Shown here: positions 24,858-34,794 of the stretch, in pieces
Position numbering within the stretch: the first letter of the stretch is position 1
Layout of the letters: each line of letters opens with the position of its first letter
Assembly: GCF_008831285.2 (NCBI RefSeq)
Contig: NC_045144.1
Location: 16,355,858 to 16,419,857 of the forward strand
DNA from: Nymphaea colorata
Taxonomy: Eukaryota > Streptophyta > Magnoliopsida > Nymphaeales > Nymphaeaceae
DNA: 64,000 nt
Reading direction: 5' to 3'
Translations under genes and position numbers: made by a program
The notes under the pieces: model-generated
The model's input: only the letters and a program-made list of their open reading frames with translations
Database searches by the model: none
What the model was told of the DNA's origin: nothing

Positions 24858-26049
24858 AAATCACACACCAACTACTCCTTTGGTCTTAGCTAAGACGCGT
24901 TGGGCATATTCGCCTTCTAGCAACTACCAGTAAAAGTTTAAGGGAATTTGCACGAATATTTACTCCATACGTCGATCTTAATTCTAAAACTGCAGTGAAA
25001 TTATAAAAAAAAAAAAGTAACCGGTTAATGTATCTTCAGGCATGTAAATTGGGGTATTTTTCAAGCTTATTTTTAAAATATAATCATTTCAAATTTTTAT
25101 TTTTTTGCCTATTGACCGAAGTTATAATTCTATTAAAAGAAAGAATAAGGATTTGAAGTAAACTTTTGTGGACCTGAACAGCAAAAAATGTCACACGCAA
25201 AATAATATTAAGAAATTGTGTAGCTAAGTTTTTTGAGTTTTTCGTGTTAACAGAATTTCGCTTTAAGCTTTGATTTTTATAGTTTTATAAAGACTCTAGT
25301 TCTTTAGAAAAATTATAGAAAGTAAGTTTTTGAAAACTATAGCCAAAAGCAAGTGCCAAAATGTATTTGATGGTTCCTATGAAAATTGTTACTCATTAAG
25401 TAGAACAGAAAACGTCTCAACGCGGCTCCCCGTGTTAACAGTATAACATCGAAACTGCTCTCATTGAATTCATGACCTCCTGCAATTTAAAGCCTGAGCT
25501 AGCCAAAGACATGACTCAATAAGGTTACGCAAAAGATTGGGAAAAAAAAAAGAAAGAGAAATTGTTATATTCATCGCAATCTTTTGCCCATAATTTTAAA
25601 AGAGAGTATAACTTTTGTGGTTTTCTTAAAGTTATATCATAGAAATTGTTAAATTAAGGCTTGAAGTGAACTTTGATTATTAATTTAAAAATTATAAAAC
25701 GTTACATTGTTTTTTTTTTCAACAGTTACAGGGTCTCATTGCATAAGCAGGGTTTCTGGCCTACCTAATGGGCCTTCCTGTCGACAGATTGCACTGAAGG
25801 ACACCACGTAGGACTGAGCATTGGGCCGGATACCCGAGAGGCCATTCATGTCACTCTTTCCACAGTAAGCAAAAAAACTTTTGTTTTTTTATAGTTATAA
25901 GTAAACTGATATATATGTGATATGTTCATATAATTCTGACTTATTGTGATCTACAAATCATGACCTATCATTTGCAGTGTTAAGATCAATTTCATCATTT
26001 TATTACTTTATTCACTATTAGTTATAAGCTTACCATATCAATAAACGTC
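24858..26049. other. Hydrolase upstream region, part of a segmental duplication
   Basis: AT-rich and non-coding. Up to about 25895 it is similar to 41780-42645, with small indels; a piece of about 215 bases just upstream of the hydrolase start (about 24815-25030) is absent from the second copy. It must include the hydrolase promoter, but no TATA box is clear. Confidence 0.6.
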
Positions 26050-27330
26050 GGGAAAAATATCCATCTCATTGTATATCTTTCTACCAGTTTGCTTCTTCTT
26101 TATTTTAATGGTACTTTTGCCATTTTTTCTTTTAAAAAAAACTTTATTCAGAATCTTAACATCAAATGACTAATTTGAAATACTTAAAGTGAAATATGGA
26201 GATGAACTTGGCGTTGAAAGAAGGATTGTTAAAGCTTGATGAGAGCATGATGTCATTTCAAAGATTGATTTATAACTTTCTGAAAATAAAACTGCGCCTT
26301 TTGCAAAGTTCTAATGACTTGTGGTGTCCTTTGGGGGCGTTTGGTAACAAGAAGGCTGCAGTCCAAAATCATTTTCAAAAAGGTTATAAACCAAATTTAA
26401 TAATGATGAATGCAATGTTCTTTTTGGTATTGGGTAATATGAACATTTTGTTAATATTTCATAAATTTGCCCTAATATTAGGACAAGTTCATAGAACACT
26501 AACAAAATGCTCATATTACCAAACACCTTGTATATGACCCTTCAAGGGCTGTTTGGTAGCGGCAACAGTATATGACTGTTTTATAAATCTAATAATTCAT
26601 TAGACACTAAAACTAGTGTTCCATGAACCTGCCTTAATCTTTAAAATATATTCATGAAATACTCACACATTGTTTGGTCTTTCAAACGGCTCTTCAAGTA
26701 ACTTAAAAGTGATGCACATGACATGGAAAAATTCATGAAACACTAGCAAGATGTTCATATACCAAACACCTTTTACATGACCCTTCAAGCAGTTGAAATG
26801 ATGCATGCACATGGCATGTAGATGAAACTCTTTAACTCTATAGCATTTTCAGCAGGGATATATATATAGACAAAAATTTCTCTGCATATCTATTTAATTA
26901 TTGCCATATTTTAAAACTTTACGCTCTCGCTCTCTCCCTCTCTCTCTCACACATAGTAAGACCATTTCCTTGAAATAGTTTGCAATTGAAAGTTATGCAT
27001 AGTTGGCTGCATCAACTTTTTAGAGTGCGTATACGCACACATATACATATACATTGTATATATGGGAGTTCAAAATACATGATATTGTATCTTTCCAGTT
27101 GACTAAAAATTAAAAACATTTCGTTAAAGAGACAGTCAACCTATATGCATGCATGTATATATAGGTTAACCAACAAAGTTAAGCACTAACCTTAGAGGGA
27201 AAAAGCAGCAAGAACGGATCAAGCAAAATAATTGAGCACCAAACTAAGGAAAGGGAATCTATTGTTTCTTTTCCTTTTCTCTCTACTTTCTTACCGGACT
27301 GACAGCCATCTTACCAACCAGCTGGTTGTC
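26050..27330. repeat. Block beta, copy 1
   Basis: Non-coding duplicated block with recognisable marks: 'ttaataatgatgaatgcaat', 'caaacaccttttacatgacc', a CT-rich run near 26928, 'gttgactaaaaattaaaaac' and 'cttaccaaccagctggtt' at its end. Further copies are at about 29690-30780 and 55190-56520, and an inverted one is split by the LINE (46920-47177 plus 53085-53285). Confidence 0.8.
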
Positions 27331-27700
27331 CATCTCAGAAAATTCCCAATATGATGGCTCCAACCCAATGACCCCAAGGACTTGCATCCACACAAAAGCT
27401 AGCCCTTTCAGTTCCATACGCAGCCTGCAACCATTTCCATTTTGTAGAAAAGAAGCATTACGTGTCCCACCATTCATGTGTGGGCAGTTGCCTACACGGT
27501 TGGTGGTCGCCAATAATTCATCTATTCATATAGTAGTACTCCTTAGTTATTTGGTTACTGTCCCTTAATAACTAAACTTTGTTATGTACAAGATTTTTTT
27601 TTAAATGAGTGTTCTTTAGCTAAAAAACTCTAGCTAAACCCTTCCCACCACCCACCGTTTGTGTTTGGTGAACACATGTTCCGAACCCCTGCATGCCAGG
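27330..27700. repeat. Block gamma, copy 1
   Basis: Shares phrases such as 'acttgcatccacacaaaa', 'gtagaaaagaagcattacgt' and 'attcatatagtagt' with about 53465-53820 and, in part, about 59700-59930. In each case it lies upstream of a dirigent copy. Confidence 0.75.
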
Positions 27701-27747
27701 AGGAGCCTTGCCTACCAACAAAGCATGTGCACTAATGGACAAGAAAG

Positions 27748-27749
<2 letters not shown>

Positions 27750-27781
<32 letters not shown>

Positions 27782-27822
27782 ACACACACACACACACACG
27801 CACACACATATATATATATATT
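27750..27822. repeat. (TG)n(CA)n(TA)n compound microsatellite
   Basis: About 30 bases of TG are followed directly by about 28 bases of CA and then TA. The TG and CA halves are mutually complementary, so the tract can form a perfect hairpin. Confidence 0.95.
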
Positions 27823-28227
27823 ACCAATAATTAGTCGATAATGGGTGCCATTAGGAAGTAGATGGGGGGATTTTATAGATATGTCTAGAAATGCTTATAT
27901 ATATATATATATAGAAAATTAAAATCAATTGTTAAGTATTTCTTCTAAACCTATTTTTATAGATATGATCTTAAAAGTGAGAAATTTTTATTTAAGTTAA
28001 TCGTTTTTCTACTTTAATAATATTTTTTAATAATTGAAATGAACAACACTTGATAATAGAAAAGATGAATAAAAAAAACCAACTTGAACTATAACATGAT
28101 TTATATAAAATTAATGTGTATAAACATACTAAGAGGCTCACATTTTGTTTAAAGGCAAATAGGGGGTCCAATTTTCATCTCTTAACCAAATAGTATGGTA
28201 TTTACCCATTTCCCTATATAGTCTGGC

Positions 28228-28333
<106 letters not shown>

Positions 28334-28544
28334 CGCCATATCACTGATATTGACACCGATAGCACATTGCATGAGATAAAACAAACAGATCAGGACCAAT
28401 GTAGAAGACAATAATGATGTTCAATTTATATATTGGCCACATAAGCGAACTATTTTGGCAAGAACCCGTAACTAATAAATTTCCATGAATGAACAAAACT
28501 TTCCGACCTAAACAACACCAACTACAGTTCGAATATGCTTATAT

Positions 28545-28552
28545 TATAAATA
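28545..28552 (+). promoter_or_regulatory. Probable TATA box of the intact dirigent gene
   Basis: 'tataaata' lies 72-79 bases upstream of the ATG at 28624, a fitting distance for a short plant 5' leader. The same element is kept in front of the copy at 60573 but reads 'ttctaaata' in front of the copy at 54412. Confidence 0.65.
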
Positions 28553-28623
28553 CTCAATCCAGAACCCATAGCCTCTACAACACAACCAAAGCGCCAAAAC
28601 TTCTCAGTCTTCCACACAAGATC

Positions 28624-29166
28624 ATGGCGGCTTCTTTCAGGGGAACAAAGGCTACCGTGATGGCCATCCTGCCCCTCCTGATGATGTTGAGTTCCAGCAG
28701 CTTTGCCTCGGAGGAAGAAATGGGAGAGACCAACATCGTCTGTTACATGCATGATTTGTTGACAGGCAAGAATGTGACCGCGGTTCCGGTGACTTTGGCG
28801 GCCAATTCGACGGGGTTCGGCACAATAGTCGCCATTGATGATGCAGTGACGGAAGGTCCTGACCGGCGATCTGCCATCGTGGGCAGGGCTCAGGGCATCT
28901 ACATAGCTTCTGCATTGGACAGTTCCGACTTCCACCTCGTGTTCTCGGTCGTCTTCACCGAGGGAAAGCACAAGGGGAGCACGCTGGAGATACAGGGAGC
29001 CGACCGCTACTTGCAGCAAAAAAGGGAGGTGTCCGTGGTTTCGGGAACAGGCGAGTTCCGGTACGCTAGAGGCTACGCCGTATTAGAGACGGTTGAGCTT
29101 GACCCACCGCTAAATGCTGTTATAAAGTTCAATCTTACCATCCGCTACCCCGTTGCAGATTCTTAA
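28624..29166 (+). CDS. Dirigent protein (intact copy)
   Basis: Secreted dirigent-family protein of 180 residues, the family's usual size, in a single exon as is typical. Dirigent proteins guide stereospecific coupling of phenoxy radicals in lignan or lignin-type synthesis in the apoplast. Residues 1-28 form a signal peptide with a hydrophobic core (AILPLLMML). Family motifs follow in order: CYMHDLLTGKN, FGTIVAIDDAVTEGPD (Asp72-Asp73), GRAQGIYIASALD, VFTEGKHKGSTLEIQGADRY, GTGEFRYARGYAVLETV and a C-terminal NLTIRYP. Three N-glycosylation sequons are visible (Asn50, Asn61, Asn170). A longer frame starts at 28489, but the Met at 28624 follows the TATA box and begins the signal peptide. This is the only undamaged copy of four. 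Which product it controls cannot be read from sequence. Confidence 0.95.
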   Translation: MAASFRGTKATVMAILPLLMMLSSSSFASEEEMGETNIVCYMHDLLTGKNVTAVPVTLAANSTGFGTIVAIDDAVTEGPDRRSAIVGRAQGIYIASALDSSDFHLVFSVVFTEGKHKGSTLEIQGADRYLQQKREVSVVSGTGEFRYARGYAVLETVELDPPLNAVIKFNLTIRYPVADS

Positions 29167-29395
29167 AAGGGTTTCCATCTTGGATGCAAGAACAGCGTTG
29201 ATTGCAAGTATCACTAAAAAAGTACCTCCTACTGTCCTTTGGATGTAGAATTGGTGTGAGTCAGGTCCTTCAATCGAAACAAAGTTTTATATTTGTTTCA
29301 TATGTTGTTTTGTGTATATGACAAGCATATGTCAAATATAGGCCTTATTATTATTATGTATATATTTATTTTCATGCCCAAACATTACATATGTA

Positions 29396-29650
29396 TGTGA
29401 CAAATAGATATAAGATAAAAAACATGTATGAGATAATGTATATGAGATAACAAATAGATATGATGTAATAATGGTGTATGAGATAACGTAAAACATAAAT
29501 ATGAAATAATGTCTACGAGATACAAATGATTTATGAGAGAATAAAATAACAAACTCATGTATAAGATAACACTAAACATAAAAGTAAGATAATGTTTATG
29601 AGATAATAAAATATTTATGAGATAATGAGATAACGAGATAACATTATGAC
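29396..29650. repeat. Low-complexity array of TATGAGATAA-type units
   Basis: The motif 'tatgagataa' or close variants recur about a dozen times downstream of the intact dirigent gene. A similar array follows the copy at 60573 (about 61300-61450), and a short trace lies near 55165-55190, so the array belongs to the dirigent duplication unit. Confidence 0.75.
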
Positions 29651-29689
29651 CAAGACAAAAAAAAAGTTTTTTTATTAATTTGCAAAAAT

Positions 29690-29830
29690 TAATAAAAAGG
29701 TATATACCAAATTTAATAATGATGAATGCAATGTTCTTTTGGTGGAACACTTTGTTAGTAGTTCATAAATTTGCCCTAATCTTAGAACAAGTTCATGGAA
29801 TGCTAACAAAATGCTCATATTACCAAATAC

Positions 29831-29897
<67 letters not shown>

Positions 29898-30173
29898 AGA
29901 GCTGTTTGGTAACTCCAACAATATGTGAGTGTTTTATAAATTTACCCTAAAAATTGAAGCATATTTATTAGACATTAAAACTAGTGTTTCATGAATCTGT
30001 CGTAATCTATAGAACAAATTTATGGAATTACTCACACACCTCAAGTCACTTAAGGTGATGCACATGACATGGATAAGTTCAAGAAACACTAAACAAAATG
30101 TTCCTATAGCAAACACCTTCTATATGACCCTTCAAGCACTTAAAATGATGCATGCACATGGCATGTAGATTAA

Positions 30174-30228
<55 letters not shown>

Positions 30229-30780
30229 AAAATTTTATCTGCATATCTATCACTTATTGCCAAATTTTAAGACTAGCTCTATCTCTCTCCTCTCTCTCTC
30301 ACATAAAAAGGCCATCTCTCTGCAATAGTTTGCATTTGAAAGTTAAGCAGGGTTCGCTGCATCAACTTTTTAGTGAGTACATATACATATACATTGTATA
30401 TATGGGAATGCAAAATACAGAATATTGAATCTTTCCAGTTGACTAAAAATTAAAATCCTTTCATTAGAGAAAGAGTCAACCTATATGCATGTATGTATGT
30501 GTGAGTGTATGTGTTAGTTAAAACTAGGAGACATTTGACATAAAAGGTCCAGGGGGCAGAGACATTTCATATAAAAATTATAGTAACTATGTGAGGATGA
30601 GTCAGGCCATGTTGAGTTAACCAACAAAGTGAAACACCAACCCTAAAAGGAAAAAGCAGCAAAAACGGATCAAGCAAAATCATTGAGCACCAAACTAAAG
30701 AAATGAAATCTATTGTTTCTTTTACTTTTCACTCTAATTTCTTACCAGACTGGCAACCATCTTACCAACCAGCTGGTTAT
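29690..30780. repeat. Block beta, copy 2 (5'-truncated)
   Basis: Matches copy 1 from its middle onward. It carries a long (TA)n tract (29834-29895), a (CA)n(TA)n tract (about 30174-30222) and about 110 extra bases near 30500-30610 that are shared with copy 3 but absent from copy 1. Confidence 0.8.
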
Positions 30781-32640
30781 GGTGCAAGTCATGTGAATGC
30801 TCAGTGACAGGTCCTTGTGCACATAGTGATCATAAGAAAATCAAACTTTTACTGATGGCTTTCCATCTACCCATCAGCAAAAGTTGAGTCAAACTTTATG
30901 AGGTGCTCAAGGTCGACTTGAGCTTAACTCGCTTAACTGAGTTTGAGTTTGAGCTCAACTCGCATAAGCCCGTGTCCCTTAATAGATGTTTTATGCTTAA
31001 AATTTTTACATTTTTATTTAGTCATTTTAAGTTTTTTAAATTGCAAAAAAACGAGTCTAATCGAGTTGAGCTCATCCAACTCGAACTCGATTAGTTTACA
31101 AACTTGAGTTATCAATTAAGCTCGAACTCGACTCGTTTAACTTATGAGTCGAGCTCGAGTTGACTCAGCTCGTCCAACATTTCTATTGATATAGGAGGCT
31201 CATTTTATACTGCAACCTGGGTAGGAGATAGTAGGTGCAGAGCCATAAATTTTTCATGAGGTGGCCAAATTATAATTTCAAAATTTTAACATGGGATGAA
31301 ATATAATTTTTCAAAATTTTTATGTACAATAATTTTTTTTCTAAATTTACAAGTAAATTTCTCTACAAAAGGCCAATATATATTTATACATATATCTTGA
31401 TGTTTTTAACATGTATTCATCACAATTTATTCTCTATTTGCAAACGTGAAATAAATTGTTGGATTTGAAAATTATTGATTGCTAATGAAGCTTTCTATAC
31501 TTAAAATATTATGCAGATTTTGTTACGTAAGCCAAAAAAAAGTAGGAAACAACTTGATGATGGGAAGATAGATGGATAGATTACAGATATACATAATTCG
31601 ACCTGAAGAGTCTACATCCATATCTGTGGTTATAAAAGGATCACTACCTTTCTTTCTCCTCCTTATTAGATTGATGAGTACATATATAAATTGATTAATA
31701 TGTTATGTACATACCTCAATGTTAGGAAATACATCTACAACATATCATCATGAATCTTCAGGATAGAGCTGAATATGGAATTCGTATAGAAGTTTTTAAA
31801 AGAAAATCTCCATTGTTTTTTTTTTTGCCTCATCTGTCATAGAATCTAACTTAAATTTGTAATTAATATCTAAAAATTGATGATGTTTTTTATGATTACT
31901 TTTCTATATATACAGATAGTACATGTTTTCTTTCATGCTGGATTGTTATATACCATGTAGGTAGCAATAGTGACGATCTATCAAAGGCCACGGCTTATAA
32001 AATGACCATAACTCCTTTTGCTATTGTTTTCCTAACCTTCACTATTGGCGTTATCTTTCTCTGTTCAAGTTTTTTTTTGTTCAGAATCAACTAATTGGTT
32101 TTGATTATATTAGTTCTTTTGATGTTTTGTAAACCATATTGATAGGCATAAAATGATAAAATTAGTGTTCTACTTGGATTATCTATGACTAATTTCTCTT
32201 CTCCTTTAATTTTCTTGTCCAGTATTTAGGATTATGAATGAAGGTGATAAATGGACATTTATATTTTATGTTTTGCGCCATATTTCGTATCCTTTTCAAA
32301 TAAATGAATAGTTTTGATAAATTAGGCTTTATCCTTGTAACTTATAAATTGAATGAAACCTTTAAATTAAATTTAAAGTTTATATAATGGGACAGGTTGT
32401 TCATATTTCTGTTCTCATTGTCCAGTTTCTACGTCCTTACTTAGCATTCATGAGCAGCTTTGCTCTCCTCTCTTCCAATGGATTTCTTGTTCTTTCATTT
32501 TTGCTGCTTCTACAGCATCGGAACTTTTATATGTCTCCATTAGAGCTTCCAGTCCATATCATGACAAAAGAAGAGTTTGAATCTTGTCCATGTTTATAGT
32601 TGGTCAGCAAAGGTGATTGGGTGCAGTTTCTGAGTTAAAA
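30780..32640. repeat. Block delta, copy 1
   Basis: A non-coding duplicated block between block beta and the MAPKKK copy. It includes a section built of 'gagctcgaactcgactcg'-like words on both strands (about 30900-31180) and the phrase 'gatggatagattacagatat'. Related copies lie at about 42880-43990 (3' part) and 56520-58400. A 70-codon open frame at 32387-32599 lies in it but decays differently in the other copies and is not supported as a gene. Confidence 0.75.
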
Positions 32641-32657
32641 AAAAAAAAAAGTGGTTG

Positions 32658-32940
32658 GTAGCAAGGGAGACGGTGGCGGAGGAACCGCGGCCTATGGTTG
32701 CTCCTTTGCTCCAGCCTGAAGCCATTGCAGCCATTGTGACGTCCACTTTTCAAATTTTGTGACGTCCACTTTTCAAATTTGTTCGAACTGAATACATATA
32801 GTGCCCAACTGCACCAATAAAATTTGAACCATATGCATTCAGTTCGAACAAATTTGAAAAGTGGACGTCACAATGGCTTCAGGCTGGAGCAGAGGAGCAA
32901 CCGTAGGCCGCGGTTCCTCCGCCACCGTCTCCCTCGCTAC
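32658..32940. repeat. Inverted repeat made from the start of the MAPKKK coding region
   Basis: The left arm (32658-32800) is the reverse complement of the right arm (32830-32940), with a 29-base loop. The right arm contains the MAPKKK start codon (32873) and the first ~68 coding bases plus 43 bases of leader. The left arm has two extra pieces of about 9 and 23 bases that duplicate adjacent bases. The transcript would fold into a hairpin with about 110 nearly perfect pairs. Confidence 0.9.
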
Positions 32941-33888
32941 ACTCCACGAATCCGGCGCCCTCTTCGCCGTCAAGTCTGCCCAGCTCCCCTTCGCCGCCCA
33001 CCTCCGCCGCGAGCACTCCATCTTCTCCTCTTTTTCCTCCCCCCACATCGTCCGCTGCCTCGGCACTGATGTCACCCGCGAAGGTGGCAAAGAGTTCTAT
33101 AACCTCTTCATGGAGTACTTCCCCCGCGGCATGCTCTGCGACGAGATCAGGCGCCAGGGCGGCCGTCTGCCGGAGCCGGAGATCAGTCGCCACGCGAGGT
33201 CGGTGCTGCTGGGCCTTTGCTACCTCCACGGGATTGGAATCGTTCACCGCAACATCAAGGGGAGCAATTTGCTCATGGGTACGGACGGCGAGGTCAGGAT
33301 TGGCAACCTCGGCTGCGCGTTGCGGACGGGCGTCGCCGCCGAGGCGGGCTACGCCGCTTTTCATGGCGCCGGAGGTGGCCAGGGGGCGGGGGCAGAGCCA
33401 AGGGAGCGCGGCCGATGTCTGGGCGCTGGGATGAGATGGCCACGGGGCGGCCTCCTTGGGCGGGGGACGTCACCGACCCGGTTTCTGCTCTTTACCGAAT
33501 TGGGTGCACGGACGCGGTCCCGGAAATGCCAGAGAATTTGTCGGAGGAAGGACAGGATTTCCTCGGTAGGTGTGTCCACCGGAATCCGTCGGAGAGGTCG
33601 ACGGCGGACCAGCTGCAGCAACATTCTTTTGTAAATAAATTGAAGAGCGAGGACGTGGAAGGGAAGCCGTTTTCCGACTCGCCGAAGAGCATTCTTGACG
33701 GTATTCTTTGGGATTCTCTCGGAGACCGCATCACCCAAACGGAAACCGAGTCGTGCAGTTTCTCCCCCTGTTCTTGGCACCCCTCCCGCTGCCGCCAACC
33801 CAATTAGAGTCTTGTTCTCTCCTGCAGCTCGAAAGCCAGAATGGTCATGGGGGAAAGAATTGGGTGTCTGTGAGGGCCAATGCACCCG
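32873..33888 (+). pseudogene. MAPKKK-like kinase, frameshifted copy
   Basis: Closely similar to the intact gene at 44887-46062. From the ATG at 32873 the frame follows the kinase N-lobe (GRGSSATVSLA; AVK lysine) and catalytic loop. An 11-bp deletion near 33346 then breaks the frame before the APE motif. Near 33427 another 11 bp are lost, and the C-terminal region reads on in other frames to WSWGK near 33850. Both catalytic aspartates are changed: the loop reads HRNIKGSN (D to N) and the metal-binding motif reads GNLG (D to N). The 3' end is lost at about 33888, where the sequence changes abruptly into inverted dirigent sequence. The first exon-like part still encodes 150 kinase-like residues. 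Confidence 0.9.
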
Positions 33889-34170
33889 AGAACATGAGGT
33901 GGAAGTCGGAACTGTCCAACGCAGAAGCTATGTAGATACCTTGAACCCTGCACGACGGCAGATCGCCCGTTAGGACCTTTTGTCTCTGCATCATCAATGG
34001 CAACGATTGTGCCGAACCCCGTCGAATTGGCCGTTGCAGTCACCGGAACCGCGGTCACATTCTTGCCGGTCAACAGATCGTGCATGTAACAGACGATGTT
34101 GGTCTTTGCCATTTCTTCATTCGAGGCAAAACTGCTGGAACTCAACATCATCATGAAGGGTAGCATGGCC

Positions 34171-34646
34171 TGTAAGATCATTTGGTGGGCCCGCATATGT
34201 CTATGAGGAATTTCAGACATTATGGCTGTCTTAACGTAAATATCCGCTTAAGTGATTGCATTTTGGGATATTACGTCATTTTAGATGGTATGGGGTAATT
34301 TTGAAATGTATAGATACCAGTACGGAATTACGGACTCTTTGATGGGTGGAATCCGTAATTGTCCTTATTATAAAATGGTAGTGGTCCCTGGGGTCGTGCA
34401 AGGGTTTCCTGAAACATTAGTTTCTAGGGTTTTCCTCTTCCCCATTTGAGAGAGACCTCAAGCGCGCCGCACGTACCCTGGAAGACCCTATTGCGATCTT
34501 CCCGTGCATCAGTTCAGATGGATTCAGGTACGCTTCCGCTTTCAGTTTAAGGTTTCGTTTATTTCAATGATTTAGCATGAGCATGATCCTGTTTTAGGGT
34601 ATATACGTTTGGTTTTGTATATGCGTTATGGGGAGAAATCCCAACA
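34171..34646 (+). repeat. 5' LTR
   Basis: 476 bp, nearly identical to the 3' LTR except for a piece of about 39 bp near 34232-34275 ('aaatatccgcttaagtgatt' region) missing from the 3' LTR, and a few substitutions. Confidence 0.95.
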
Positions 34647-34648
34647 TT

Positions 34649-34660
34649 TGGTATCAGAGC
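34649..34660 (+). promoter_or_regulatory. Primer binding site (initiator Met-tRNA)
   Basis: 'tggtatcagagc' begins two bases after the 5' LTR. It matches the complement of the 3' end of plant initiator Met-tRNA, the standard primer of copia elements. Confidence 0.95.
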
Positions 34661-34750
34661 CTATGTTCTTCGTTAAATCGTTGAATTTTTTTTGAATGAT
34701 TTTGTGCGTCTCCTCATTGGTTTCTTCCCTGTTCTTGGGCTGCAAGTTTT

Positions 34751-34794
<44 letters not shown>

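Noticed and set aside
32839-33885. Long minus-strand frames across the frameshifted MAPKKK copy
   Set aside because: They are antisense shadows in GC-rich coding sequence; the same occurs across the intact gene at 44893-46007.
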